A stretch of DNA of 64,000 nucleotides from Egicoccus sp. AB-alg2. Its GTDB lineage: Bacteria > Actinomycetota > Nitriliruptoria > Nitriliruptorales > Nitriliruptoraceae. Below the pieces are notes generated by a model that was not told the DNA's origin, ran no database searches, and was given only the letters and a program-made list of their open reading frames with translations. The DNA lies in NCBI RefSeq assembly GCF_041821065.1, contig NZ_JBGUAX010000010.1:1-64000 (forward strand), read 5' to 3'. Below are positions 43,101 through 52,450 of this stretch, in pieces. The position numbers and the translations under genes were made by a program. Each line of letters opens with the position of its first letter. Positions within the stretch are counted from its first letter, which is position 1.

Positions 43101-44141
43101 ATGCCCGGACCGGAGCCCATCTCCTACGCCGACGCCGGTGTGAACCTCGATGCCGCGGACCGCAGCGTCGAGTTGATCGGTGACGCGGTCCGCCGTACCC
43201 ACCGCCCCGAGGTGCTCAGCGGGATCGGCGGGTTCGGGGGCCTGTTCGCCTTCGACCCCTCGCGCTACCGCGAGCCGGTGCTGGTGTCCGGGACCGACGG
43301 CGTCGGGACGAAGATCGACTTCGCCCGGCGACTGGACCGCCTCGACACGATCGGGCAGGACCTGGTCGCGATGGTCGTCGACGACCTCGTCGTGCCGGGC
43401 GCCGAGCCGTTGTTCTTCAACGACTACATCTCCGTCGGCGAGCTCCATCCCGACCGCGTCGCCGCGATCGTGCGCGGCATCGCCGACGGCTGCAGCCTCG
43501 CGAACTGCGCGCTCGTCGGCGGCGAGACCGCCGAGCATCCCGGGCTGCTGGGCGAGGACGAGTTCGACCTCGCCGGCTTCGGCGTCGGCGTCGTCGAACG
43601 CGACCAACTGCTCGGCCCCGAGCGTGTCCGGCCCGGCGACCGGCTGATCGCGATGGCCTCGTCGGGCCTGCACAGCAACGGCTACAGCCTCGTACGGCGC
43701 ATCGTCGGGGGCCGCAACCTGACCGCGAACCACGGCCTGTCGCGCCCGCTGGGCGAGGAGCTGCTGGAGCCGACGCGCATCTACGCGCTGGACTGCCTCG
43801 CCCTGCGCGACGCCGTCGAGGTGCACGCCTTCTGCCACGTCACCGGCGGCGGGCTGCCGGGCAACCTCCCGCGCGTGCTGCCGGACACGCTCGGCGCCAC
43901 CGTCGACACCGCGACCTGGCAGTGGCCCGAGATCTTCCGCTGGCTGCGCGACGAGGGGCCGGTCGCCGACGAGGAGATGTGGCGGGCGTTCAACTGCGGG
44001 GTCGGCATGGTGGCCGCCGTCCCGCCGGACGCCGCCGACGACGCGCTCGCCGTGCTGGAGGAGCGCGCCGTCGAGGCGTGGGTCATGGGCGTCGTCGAGG
44101 AGACGGCCGGTGGCGCGACGCGCGTGACGCTCGCGGGGTGA
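43101..44141 (+). CDS. purM: Phosphoribosylformylglycinamidine cyclo-ligase (AIR synthetase)
   Basis: 346 residues. It closes the imidazole ring of purines: FGAM plus ATP gives AIR. Landmarks are ISYADAGVNLDAADRSVELI, LVSGTDGVGTKIDFARRL (ATP loop), DDLVVPGAEPLFFNDYISVG, LVGGETAEHPGLL, ASSGLHSNGYSLVRRI and HVTGGGLPGNLPRVLPD. ATG start with a moderate upstream region. purF, often just upstream, is not here. It is convergent with the amino-acid dehydrogenase gene. Confidence 0.96.
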   Translation: MPGPEPISYADAGVNLDAADRSVELIGDAVRRTHRPEVLSGIGGFGGLFAFDPSRYREPVLVSGTDGVGTKIDFARRLDRLDTIGQDLVAMVVDDLVVPGAEPLFFNDYISVGELHPDRVAAIVRGIADGCSLANCALVGGETAEHPGLLGEDEFDLAGFGVGVVERDQLLGPERVRPGDRLIAMASSGLHSNGYSLVRRIVGGRNLTANHGLSRPLGEELLEPTRIYALDCLALRDAVEVHAFCHVTGGGLPGNLPRVLPDTLGATVDTATWQWPEIFRWLRDEGPVADEEMWRAFNCGVGMVAAVPPDAADDALAVLEERAVEAWVMGVVEETAGGATRVTLAG

Positions 44142-44163
44142 CGCCGGAGCGCCGCGCCGTCGG

Positions 44164-45234
44164 TCAGGGCAGCCAGAAGCGGCGCAGGCCGCCGACCGCG
44201 GCGATGCGCCGCTCGGCGACCGTGACCGCGGCGTGCTCGGTCGACACCCGCTGCTCGCGCGACTCGGCGATGATCTCCAGCAGCGTGCGCGGGATGGCGT
44301 CGGCGCGCTGGTGGGCGCGGGCCTCGGAGTAGCCGCCGGGCTCGAGCTCGTCGGAGACGTTGATCAGCCCGCCGGCGTTCACGACGAAGTCGGGGGCGTA
44401 GAAGATGCCGCGCTCCTGGAGCCGGTCGCCGTCCTCCTCGGTGCACAGCTGGTTGTTGGCGCCGCCGCAGACGACCTTGGCCTGCAGTTGGGCGATGGTG
44501 TCGGCGTCCAGCACGCCACCGAGGGCGTTGGGCGAGACGATGTCGGCGTCGACGAGCAGCACGTCCTCGACGTCGACGATCTCCACGCCGGGCAGCGACG
44601 CGACCCGCTCCGTGGCCGCGGGGGCGACGTCGGCGGCCGTGACCTTGGCGCCTTCGTCGACGAGGTGGCCGACCAGCCGGGCGCCGACCTTGCCGAGCCC
44701 CTGCACGGCGACGTGACGGCCGCCCAACGCGTCGGTGCCGAACGCGGCCCGCGCGGCGGCCTTCATGCCGAGGTAGACCCCGTAGGCGGTCAACACGCCG
44801 GAGTCGCCGGAGCCGCCGTGGACCTCGTCGGCGCCGGTCGCCCAGCGGGTCTCGCGGCGCACGATGGCCATGTCGGCCGGGGTGGTGCCGACGTCGCAGG
44901 CGGTGACGTAGCGCCCGCCGAGCGACTCGATGAGCCGGCCGTAGGCGCGCAGCAGCGCCTCGGAGCGCAGCTGCGCCGGGTCACCGATGATGACGGCCTT
45001 GCCACCGCCGAGGTCGAGCCCGGCGCACGCGGCCTTGTAGGACATGGCGCGTGACAGGCGCAGCACGTCGGTGAGGGCCTCGTCCTCGGTCGCGTAGGGG
45101 TAGAAGCGGGTACCGCCCAGCGCCGGGCCGAGCCGGGTCGAGTGCAGGGCGATGATGCACCGCAGCCCGGTCTCGTCGTCGCTGCCGAAGACGACCTGTT
45201 CGTGGCCCATGAAACGGGCGAAGGGTCCCTCCAC
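44164..45234 (-). CDS. Glu/Leu/Phe/Val dehydrogenase (branched-chain type)
   Basis: 356 residues of the small amino-acid dehydrogenase group typical of leucine and valine dehydrogenases: ALGGTRFYPYATEDEALTDV, AMSYKAACAGLDLGGGKAV with the catalytic Lys, VTACDVGTTPADMAIV, the NAD loop VAVQGLGKVGARLVGHL and VVCGGANNQL. It deaminates an amino acid to the 2-oxo acid with NAD, feeding branched-chain catabolism or fatty-acid primers. GTG start with agaggag upstream. Confidence 0.9.
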   Translation of the reverse strand: MEGPFARFMGHEQVVFGSDDETGLRCIIALHSTRLGPALGGTRFYPYATEDEALTDVLRLSRAMSYKAACAGLDLGGGKAVIIGDPAQLRSEALLRAYGRLIESLGGRYVTACDVGTTPADMAIVRRETRWATGADEVHGGSGDSGVLTAYGVYLGMKAAARAAFGTDALGGRHVAVQGLGKVGARLVGHLVDEGAKVTAADVAPAATERVASLPGVEIVDVEDVLLVDADIVSPNALGGVLDADTIAQLQAKVVCGGANNQLCTEEDGDRLQERGIFYAPDFVVNAGGLINVSDELEPGGYSEARAHQRADAIPRTLLEIIAESREQRVSTEHAAVTVAERRIAAVGGLRRFWLP

Positions 45235-45473
45235 CGCGTGCTCCTCTCACGTCGTGCGCCCGCGGCCGCCGGGACGGTCGGTCCCGGTCCGGTGCCGCTG
45301 TCCGGACGCGCTCCCTATCGAAGGTCGGCAGGCACGGGTCGCGCGCTCCGCCGACTGCCAGCCTAACGGGGTCCGCCCCCGGAGCGTGCTGCGTCGCGGC
45401 GATCACGGGCGCCGGCACCCGCCGGAGACGACGCCACCTAGGGTGGCGACCCGGGGCCGACCAGCGAGGCGAC

Positions 45474-46580
45474 GTGGACGATCCGGCGGCCATGTCCGTC
45501 CACGCGCGGCGGTCGGCCGTGCACGCGAGCGTCGCGACCGCGCTCACCGCCCTGACCGACGGGCAACTGCGGCAGCTGGTGTCGGCGTCGCAGGTGGTCG
45601 GGTCCGGCATCGGCGGTCACGCACGGCGGCTGACGGTGGCGGACGCGCCCGTGTTCGTGAAGCAGGTGCCGGTCAACGCGCGCGAGTCGCGTGCGGACCT
45701 ACGCCGTGCGACGGGCAACCCCTACGGCCTGCCGGCGTTCTGCCACTACGGCGTCGGCTCGCCCGGGCTCAACGTCTGGCGGGAGCTGGCCGTGCACGAG
45801 CGCGCCAACGCCTGGGTCCTGACCGACACCTGTGCCGGCTTCCCGCTGCTCCACCACTGGCGCTTCCTCGCCGAGGCACCGACCGTCGGGCCGCCCGCGC
45901 GCGACCGGGTGGCACGCGAGGACATCGACGGGCTGGTCGCCTTCTGGCACGGCTCGGCCGCGGTCCGGGCCCGCCTGGAGGCGAACGCCGACGCCACCGG
46001 GTGTCTGCTGCTGTTCCTGGAGTACGTGCCGGACACCCTGCACGACTGGCTGACGGCGCGTGCCGACGCGGACCCCGACGGCGCGGACGCGGCGTTCACC
46101 GGCCTGGGCGGCGACCTGCTGGACGCCGTCGCACACATGAACCGAGCCGGGGTGTGGCACTTCGACAGCCACCTGCAGAACGTTCTCACCGACGGTGCGC
46201 GGATCCACCTCGCCGACTTCGGTCTGGCCCTGGCGAGCGACTTCGACCTGACCGACGCCGAGGTGGCGTTCCTCGCCCGCAACCGTGCCCACGACGTCGC
46301 CTACACCGTCGCACAACTCGTGAACTGGGCGGTCCGGACCTACACGGGGGTCCGCAGCCCCGCGGACCGCAACGCGATCGTGCGCCGCGCGGCAGCCGGT
46401 GACGCACCGGGGGTGTTGCCGCCTGCGACCCGGCGGTTCGTGCAGCGCCACGCCGAGGTGGCCACGGTCGTCAACGACTTCTACTGGATCCTCCACGGCG
46501 AGCACCGGGACCTGCCGTTCCCGCGTGACGTCGTCGAGGCGGCACTCGGACGGGTGGGCCTGCCCGTGGCCCCGGTGTGA
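45474..46580 (+). CDS. Kinase-like protein of the protein-kinase fold
   Basis: 368 residues. Kinase landmarks are VGSGIGGHARRLTVADAPVF with VFVKQVPV (nucleotide-binding Lys), WHFDSHLQNVLTDGARIHLA (H-x-D-x4-N catalytic loop) and LADFGLALASD (metal-binding DFG). The kinase core thus looks active, but the fold is closer to small-molecule or antibiotic-type kinases than to classical Ser/Thr kinases (no obvious HRD). Substrate unknown. GTG with GAGG upstream. It is followed 95 bases later by the next gene. Confidence 0.75.
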   Translation: MDDPAAMSVHARRSAVHASVATALTALTDGQLRQLVSASQVVGSGIGGHARRLTVADAPVFVKQVPVNARESRADLRRATGNPYGLPAFCHYGVGSPGLNVWRELAVHERANAWVLTDTCAGFPLLHHWRFLAEAPTVGPPARDRVAREDIDGLVAFWHGSAAVRARLEANADATGCLLLFLEYVPDTLHDWLTARADADPDGADAAFTGLGGDLLDAVAHMNRAGVWHFDSHLQNVLTDGARIHLADFGLALASDFDLTDAEVAFLARNRAHDVAYTVAQLVNWAVRTYTGVRSPADRNAIVRRAAAGDAPGVLPPATRRFVQRHAEVATVVNDFYWILHGEHRDLPFPRDVVEAALGRVGLPVAPV

Positions 46581-46674
46581 CCGCCCCGGTCCGACCGTGC
46601 CCCGTCCGACGGCCACGCCGGTCGGGGGCCGCGTCGGCCTCGCGGAGGTCGTGTCGTCCGCTACGGTCGCGCCC

Positions 46675-47499
46675 ATGGTCCCGGTCGCACAACTACGGGT
46701 GTTCACGCCGCTGGAGGCGTTCCCCCCGCGGGAACGCGAGCGGTGGTCGGCCTACGTCGCCGCCGGCCACGGACTCAACCGGCGCCAGGTCGCCGACGCC
46801 GAGGCAGGCGCGACGGCCGCCCGGCTGCTGACGGGCCGTTCCACGCTGACCGGGGCGGCCGCCCTGGGCGACGACGCGGCACTGGTCCGGCGGGCCGGCA
46901 ACCGCATCCTGCTGTGCCCGTTGCAGCTCGACCTGCGGGCCGCCATGGCCATGGCCGCCTTCCGCCGCACGGTGCCGGACCTGCTCATCGACGCGTTCGT
47001 CCCCGACCACCGTGCTCTGGACCGGCTCGACGACCTGTCAGCCTCGGGTCGGGTGCCGCACATCCTCGACGAGCCGTGGGCGGTGCCGCTGCACTGGTTC
47101 GTGTGCTTCGACCCCAAGGAGCGACGGTTCACCGACCCGCCGGAGGGCGCCGGCCCACGGGTGACCTACCTCACGACCTGCGACCAGGCCGCCCAGCGGC
47201 TCGAGCGCGCGATCGAGGTCGTCGAGGCCACGGTCGAGGACGGCGACGACGTGCTCGGGGCGCTGGCCAGCGTGGCGGCCTGGGTCGACGCCTTCGATCC
47301 GGGGTCGCTGCTCGAGCTCGACTACGGCGGGGTGTCGCGGCTGCTGAGTCGCGACGAGCTGCATGCGGACCAGACCTGCGCCGAGTTGTGGCAGGCCGTG
47401 GACGCGTTGAGCTCGGGGGACCTGCTCGGCGCCGCCGCCTACTACGGTGTGGCGCGATCACGGTGGACGCACCGTCGCGCCAAGCAGCACGCGAGCTGA
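46675..47499 (+). CDS. Conserved hypothetical protein
   Basis: 274 residues, soluble, with a well-ordered look: QLRVFTPLEAFPPRERERWS at the start, RILLCPLQLDLRAAMAMAAF, LHWFVCFDPKERRFTDPPEG, TYLTTCDQAAQRLERAIEVV and ELDYGGVSRLLSRDELHADQ. I do not recognise the family. The ATG has no Shine-Dalgarno; tacggt (46662-46667) ends seven bases before it, so it is probably leaderless. It lies between the kinase-like gene and the BldC-like gene. Confidence 0.7.
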   Translation: MVPVAQLRVFTPLEAFPPRERERWSAYVAAGHGLNRRQVADAEAGATAARLLTGRSTLTGAAALGDDAALVRRAGNRILLCPLQLDLRAAMAMAAFRRTVPDLLIDAFVPDHRALDRLDDLSASGRVPHILDEPWAVPLHWFVCFDPKERRFTDPPEGAGPRVTYLTTCDQAAQRLERAIEVVEATVEDGDDVLGALASVAAWVDAFDPGSLLELDYGGVSRLLSRDELHADQTCAELWQAVDALSSGDLLGAAAYYGVARSRWTHRRAKQHAS

Positions 47500-47642
47500 C
47501 GGCGTCGCCGGCGCGGTGTGACGATCCCGGTCGAAACACGCTCCGTGACGCTGCGTGCACGCCGAGCGGGCACGCGACGCGGTCACCTACTAGCGTCGTA
47601 CTGGACAAGGTCATGACGACGGGGTGGGGAAGGACGAGCAAC

Positions 47643-47846
47643 GTGGAGGGGCAAGGCGCCGACAACCAGGACGCCTGGCTGACACCCGGGGAGGTCGCAC
47701 GCCTGTTCGGGGTCGACCCGAAGACGGTCACGCGCTGGGCATCGGCGGGCAAGCTGACGCCGCAGCGGACCCTGGGCGGCCACCGGCGCTACCGCGCCGA
47801 CGAGGTGCACGCGCTGCTGCGCGAGTTCGGCCCTCAGCCGGCCTGA
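47643..47846 (+). CDS. BldC-type MerR-like DNA-binding protein
   Basis: About 67 residues, almost all a winged helix-turn-helix: LTPGEVARLFGVDPKTVTRW, ASAGKLTPQRTLGGHRRYRA. It matches BldC of Streptomyces in length and motif order. BldC binds head-to-tail direct repeats and controls development. I prefer the GTG at 47643, with aaggac upstream; an in-frame ATG at 47613 adds ten residues. A terminator hairpin follows the stop by about 60 bases. Confidence 0.87.
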   Translation: MEGQGADNQDAWLTPGEVARLFGVDPKTVTRWASAGKLTPQRTLGGHRRYRADEVHALLREFGPQPA

Positions 47847-47902
47847 CGCGCGGGTCCTCGTGCGCGCCTGAGCAACCGCAGCCGCGTCCCGGTCACCCGT
47901 CC

Positions 47903-47933
47903 ACGGACCCTCGCCGAGCACGCGGGGGTCCGT
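47903..47933 (+). terminator. Terminator after the BldC-like gene
   Basis: acggaccc (47903-47910) and gggtccgt (47926-47933) form 8-bp arms around a 15-base loop, followed by ttcgcc. It separates the regulator from the SLH-LVIVD gene. Confidence 0.6.
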
Positions 47934-48126
47934 TTCGCCGTGCCCGCCCGGCGCCGTGCGCGCGCCAGAGATCGCCGGAGCGGCGGAAACGGCCGAGTGG
48001 CCGGCCGCATCACGTCTCCCGCACGACGCCATGGACGAACGTCCTTTGTTCGGACGGTCATGCTCTAGCGTTCGACGACCGTCGACCAGGGAGGCTCGAC
48101 GGCTTCGTGAAGGGGAGCAGAATCCT

Positions 48127-50409
48127 GTGACAGTCCATGACCACGTGCGGCCTCGCCGAGGCCGCGTCGCACGACGGACCCGGGTGGTGGCGCTGCTGTC
48201 CGCCGCGAGTCTCGTGACGACGACCGTCGGGGCGGCCGCCGCCCCGATCTTCGACGACGTCGACTACGACGACTCGCCGCACGCCGAGGCCATCACGGCC
48301 CTCGCCGAGCAGAAGATCATCGAGGGGCGCGTCGACGGCAGCTTCGACCCGTCCGGCCGGCTGACCCGCGCCCAGTTCGCGTCGATCGTCGCGCGCGCCG
48401 CCGGCCTGGAGTCGTCCGACGCCACGCCGTTCCCGGACGTGACCGGCGGGCCGCACGCGAAGAACATCGCCGCCGCCGCCGACGCGGGCATCATCCTCGG
48501 CTACAAGGACGGCAAGTTCCGGCCGGGCGCGACCATCCAGCGCGACCAGGTCGCCGCGATGCTGTACCGGTGGCTACGCCCCCCCGCGGCCGACCGCGCC
48601 GCGTTCTCGGACCTGCACCTGACCACGCACGCCGCCGCGATCAACGCCCTGGCCGAGGTCGACGTCGTGTACGGCAAGAACGACCGCACCTTCGACCCGG
48701 CCGCCAAGGTGCGACGCGACCAGAGTGCGTCGATGGTCTTCCGTGGCCTGCGCTACCTGAAGTCGCTCGAGCCGACCGGCCCCAACCCGTGGGACGAGAT
48801 CGGCCGCGACGCGCTGCGCACCGAGATGCCGGAGGGTGACATCTCCGGTGTCAGCTACCACGGCACGATCGTGCACCCCGACCACGGCGCCCCGAACCCG
48901 GAGAACCCCGACGCGACGCTCAACCTCGCCGGTGGCACCTCGGGGGTGAACCCGGTCCGCTACGAGCACGGCGAGGCGCTGGTCACCAGCGGTTCGTTCG
49001 GGCTGCGGATCTACGACGTGCGCGACCCGTACGCGCCGAAGCTGCTGGGCGAACTGCCCCGCGCGGAGCTGGCGCTGCCGGGCGACGACCCGACCCGCAA
49101 CTACCACTCGTCCGAGTCGATGAACATCGACAAGCAGCGGATGCTCGCGTTCCTCTCGCGTGACCCGCGTGCCTTCTCGAACCCGCAGACCTCCGGGCCG
49201 TCGGGCTTCTACATCATCGACATCGCCGACCCCACCGCCCCCGAGGTCCTGCACTTCCAGCAGGTCGGGGCCGGCCACACGACCACCTGCGTCAACAGCT
49301 GCCAGCAGCTGTGGAGTGGTGGGCCGTCGCGCGCGACGACCGACCCCGAGGACTGGATCGCGCGGCCGATCTTCGTCAGCGACGTCTCGGGCGTCGAGCG
49401 CGTCGACGGCGAGATCGTCGGGCTGGAGAGCGTCTTCACCTACAAGGACCCGGTCGACATCGGCCGCTACCGCGGGATCACCGACTACGCCCACGACGTC
49501 CAGGTCGACCAGCAGGGTGTCGCCTGGGTCTCCGGGCGCGGCGGCATCCGCGGCTACTGGACCGAGGGACGCCACTTCGACCCGCTCCTGGGCCGCGAGC
49601 GCACCGCCTTCGCCCACAACCCGGTGCCCTACGCCGGCGGCGAGGTCGGCGAGTACACCGGCCTGCCGGCAGGCGACGCGCGCCGCATGAACGGTGCGAT
49701 CCACAACCTGGAGCGGCCGGTCGACGGTCCCGACGGCGACTCGGCCTGGCTGGACTCGGAGCGTCCGCGTCGGCCCGGCGCCGGCGACGGCGCCACCCCC
49801 GGTGGCGACTACGCACCGGGCGAGCTGGTCTACGTCGTCGACGAGAACTTCACGGCGCCGTGCACCGACTCGGGCAAGTTCTACATCGCCTCGCTCAAGG
49901 GCGCCGACCAGGGTCAGGCCTGGCGCACCGCGGACGAGGTGGCCGAGGAGGGGCCGTTCGAGCTCGACGAGATCGGCCGGTGGAGCGTCGCGGGCAAGGA
50001 GGGGACCAACAATCCCAACTCGAGCTGCTCGGCGCACTACTTCAACATGAAGGACGGGATCGTCGCCGGCGGTTGGTACGGCCAGGGCTTCCGCTTCCTG
50101 GACGTCACCGACCCGACCGACCCGATCCAGATCGCCTACTACCGCCCGAACCAGGGCAGCGGCTGGTCGGTCCACTGGATCGGCGAGGTGATCTACGCCA
50201 ACGACACGCGTCACGGGATCCACATCCTGACGCTGGACGGGGACGCGGCCCACGCCGCCTCGACCCGCACCGAGGTGCTGGCTCCGCCGATGACCGCGCA
50301 GCAGGCGGCCTTCGAGGAGGACCTCGTCGCGGACCCGGTCTTCGGCTGGTCCTGCGCGCTGCCGGCCAGCGACCTGGCCGACGAGGACGTGCCGTCCGGC
50401 GACGCGTGA
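48127..50409 (+). CDS. Secreted SLH-domain protein with LVIVD-repeat body
   Basis: About 760 residues. A signal peptide (VVALLSAASLVTTTVGAAAA) is followed by three SLH repeats (FDDVDYDDSPHAEAITAL, YKDGKFRPGATIQRDQV, YGKNDRTFDPAAKVRRDQ) and, from about residue 235, a beta-propeller-like LVIVD region with repeats such as FGLRIYDVRDPYAPKLLGEL, FYIIDIADPTAPEVLHF and FRFLDVTDPTDPIQIAYY. A Cys-containing HTTTCVNSCQQLWSGGPS segment is shared with its paralogue at 58583. GTG start with aaggggag upstream; tagcgt at 48066-48071 may be its -10. SLH repeats would hold the propeller at the cell wall. A strong terminator follows. Confidence 0.88.
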   Translation: MTVHDHVRPRRGRVARRTRVVALLSAASLVTTTVGAAAAPIFDDVDYDDSPHAEAITALAEQKIIEGRVDGSFDPSGRLTRAQFASIVARAAGLESSDATPFPDVTGGPHAKNIAAAADAGIILGYKDGKFRPGATIQRDQVAAMLYRWLRPPAADRAAFSDLHLTTHAAAINALAEVDVVYGKNDRTFDPAAKVRRDQSASMVFRGLRYLKSLEPTGPNPWDEIGRDALRTEMPEGDISGVSYHGTIVHPDHGAPNPENPDATLNLAGGTSGVNPVRYEHGEALVTSGSFGLRIYDVRDPYAPKLLGELPRAELALPGDDPTRNYHSSESMNIDKQRMLAFLSRDPRAFSNPQTSGPSGFYIIDIADPTAPEVLHFQQVGAGHTTTCVNSCQQLWSGGPSRATTDPEDWIARPIFVSDVSGVERVDGEIVGLESVFTYKDPVDIGRYRGITDYAHDVQVDQQGVAWVSGRGGIRGYWTEGRHFDPLLGRERTAFAHNPVPYAGGEVGEYTGLPAGDARRMNGAIHNLERPVDGPDGDSAWLDSERPRRPGAGDGATPGGDYAPGELVYVVDENFTAPCTDSGKFYIASLKGADQGQAWRTADEVAEEGPFELDEIGRWSVAGKEGTNNPNSSCSAHYFNMKDGIVAGGWYGQGFRFLDVTDPTDPIQIAYYRPNQGSGWSVHWIGEVIYANDTRHGIHILTLDGDAAHAASTRTEVLAPPMTAQQAAFEEDLVADPVFGWSCALPASDLADEDVPSGDA

Positions 50410-50450
50410 GCGTCGTGACCGGCTGATCGGCGCGCGGATGCGACGCCACG

Positions 50451-50480
50451 TGGCCCCGACCGCACCCGCGGTCGGGGCCA
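50451..50480 (+). terminator. Terminator after the SLH-LVIVD gene
   Basis: tggccccgaccgc (50451-50463) and gcggtcggggcca (50468-50480) form perfect 13-bp arms with a 4-base loop, 42 bases after the stop. Confidence 0.8.
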
Positions 50481-50499
50481 CACCTCGTTCCCGGCCCGA

Positions 50500-50946
50500 T
50501 GAGCGCTTGGTCGAGCCTGCGACGCTTGGTCGAGGCGGTGGCGCTTGGTCGGGTCTGCGGCGCAGGGTCGAGGCGGAGGCGCTTGGTCGAGCCTGCGACG
50601 CACGGTCGAGGCACTGATGCTCGGTCGAGCCTGCGACGCATCGGTGCGGCGCTGGACCGACCGTGCGTCACTCGGCCGACCTCGTGCGCGATGGATCGGT
50701 CACCGCGGTGCGACGTGCCGGGCGGGGCGAGGGTCGGGCCGGCGCTTGGTCGAGCCAGTGACGCTTGGTCGAGGCGGTGGCGCTTGGTCGAGCCGGCGCC
50801 GCTTGGTCGAGGCGGTGGCGCTTGGTCGAGCCAGTGACGCATGGGTGCGGCGCTGGGCCGACCGTGCGTCACCCGGCCGACCTCGCGCTCGACAGGCCCC
50901 GGTCACCGCGGTGCGGCGAGGCCGGGCGGGTCGAGGGTCGGACCGG
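50500..50946. repeat. Intergenic repeat array E: 19-nt period, two higher-order copies
   Basis: The clearest form of the repeat. From about 50746, five consecutive 19-base blocks run cttggtcgagccagtgacg, cttggtcgaggcggtggcg, cttggtcgagccggcgccg, cttggtcgaggcggtggcg, cttggtcgagccagtgacg, then catgggtgcggcgctgggc. A similar run starts at 50503. Each run ends in gaccgtgcgtcac..cggccgacctcg and caccgcggtgcg. It fills the gap between two convergent genes. Confidence 0.87.
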
Positions 50947-50949
50947 CGC

Positions 50950-51927
50950 TCAGGCCAGGGCGCGGGCCAGCACCTCGGGGGTGACGTTGCCTCCGGACAG
51001 CAGCACCCCGACCCGCGCGCCCCGCAGGTCCGGGAAGCGTCCGGCCAGCAGGGCGCCCAGGGCGCTGGCGCCGGACGGCTCGACGACCTGCTTCATGCGG
51101 GTGGCCAGCAGCCGCATGGCCGCGAGCGCCTCGTCGTCGTCGACCCCCTCGACCCGGTCGACGTGCGCGCGGAGGAGCGCGAGGTTGCGGACGCCGACCT
51201 CGGGGGTCTGCTGGCCGTCGAGGAGGGTGCGCCCGACGGGGACCTGGACGACCTCGCCGCGCTGCATGGCGTCCCGGGCGGCGCGACGGCCCGCAGGTTC
51301 CACGCCGAGCACCGTCGCCTCGGGCCGCACGGCGCGCATGGACACGGCGCTGCCGGCGAGTAGCCCACCACCACCGATCGGCACGACCAGCGCGTCGAGG
51401 TCGGGCACGTCCTCCAGCAGTTCGAGGGCGGCCGTGCCCTGCCCGGCGATGACGTCGGGATGGTCGTAGGGCGGGACGACGGTGGCGCCGCGTTCGGTGG
51501 CGATGGCCTCGCCGATGGCGCGCCGGTCCTCGGTGTAGCGGTCGTAGGTGACGACCTCGGCGCCGTAGTCGCGAGTGGCGGCCACCTTGACGGGCGGGGC
51601 GTCCAGCGGCATGACGATCGTGGCCGGCACCGCCAGCAGGCGGGCGGCCAGCGCCACCGCCTGGGCGTGGTTGCCCGACGAGAACGCGACCACGCCGCGG
51701 GCGCGCTCGTGCGGGTCGAGGGCGGCGAGCGCGTTGTACGCGCCGCGGAACTTGAACGCGCCGATGCGCTGTAGGTGCTCGGCCTTGCAGAACACCGTGG
51801 CGCCCGTGGCCGCGTCCAGCGTCCGAGAGGTCAGCACCGGCGTCCGGTGGGCCACGCCGGCCAGCCGCTCGGCCGCCCGCCGCACGTCCTCGAACACGAC
51901 GGGCAGGGCGTCGGTGGCCGTGCTCAC
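50950..51927 (-). CDS. Threonine/serine dehydratase-like PLP enzyme
   Basis: 325 residues of the fold-type II PLP family: the Schiff-base Lys in GAFKFRGAYNAL, the substrate loop AFSSGNHAQAVALAA, and the phosphate-binding PIGGGGLLAGSAVSMRA. The final GVLLSGGNVTPEVLARAL is typical of catabolic threonine dehydratases and serine racemases, with no ACT regulatory domain at this length. It would make 2-oxobutanoate from threonine or act on serine. The GTG start overlaps the upstream stop (GTGA). Confidence 0.9.
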   Translation of the reverse strand: MSTATDALPVVFEDVRRAAERLAGVAHRTPVLTSRTLDAATGATVFCKAEHLQRIGAFKFRGAYNALAALDPHERARGVVAFSSGNHAQAVALAARLLAVPATIVMPLDAPPVKVAATRDYGAEVVTYDRYTEDRRAIGEAIATERGATVVPPYDHPDVIAGQGTAALELLEDVPDLDALVVPIGGGGLLAGSAVSMRAVRPEATVLGVEPAGRRAARDAMQRGEVVQVPVGRTLLDGQQTPEVGVRNLALLRAHVDRVEGVDDDEALAAMRLLATRMKQVVEPSGASALGALLAGRFPDLRGARVGVLLSGGNVTPEVLARALA

Positions 51928-52391
51928 GACAGGAAGGCGAGCTCGTCGCGGATCTGGTCGGCGACCGTCCGGTTGGTCGCGTTCTGGACGGTGCGCAGGC
52001 GGTGGCGGCGCTCGTGTTCCTCGCCGGCCCGTACCCACTCCATCGCCTCGGCCCGCAGTTGGCGGTCGGCGAACTCGACCACGTCCGGCCGCTCGACGTA
52101 GCGGGCGAGGTCGCGCAGGTCGCCCAGGGTGCGCAGCCGCTCCTCCGGGTCCGTGTCGGTCGCGTAGGCGTCGATCAGCATCGTCGGCGCATCCGGGTCC
52201 TCGGCGAGGCAGAGGTTGGCCGCGTGCATGGCGAGGTTGAGCTGTCGCTCCACGTGGGCGGCGCGCACGAACGTCGCGAGCCGTGCCGCGCGATCCGGGC
52301 CCGCCTCCTCCCGCTCGAGCAGCGTGAGTTCCTTGGTCAGGTCACGTGCGCGTTGGTCGGGTGCGACCGGTTTGTACTGCGTGTTGACCAT
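51924..52391 (-). CDS. Hypothetical helical protein
   Basis: 155 residues, almost entirely helical: RDLTKELTLLEREEAGPDRA, AHVERQLNLAMHAANLCLAE, RLRTLGDLRDLARYVERPDV. No family recognised. ATG at 52391 with gggagg upstream. It overlaps the dehydratase start by four bases, so the two are made together. Confidence 0.65.
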   Translation of the reverse strand: MVNTQYKPVAPDQRARDLTKELTLLEREEAGPDRAARLATFVRAAHVERQLNLAMHAANLCLAEDPDAPTMLIDAYATDTDPEERLRTLGDLRDLARYVERPDVVEFADRQLRAEAMEWVRAGEEHERRHRLRTVQNATNRTVADQIRDELAFLS

Positions 52392-52450
52392 GACCGACCT
52401 CCCGCCGGGGACGTGCCCCACGTCCGTGTCGTCCGCTTCTTCCGACGAGC

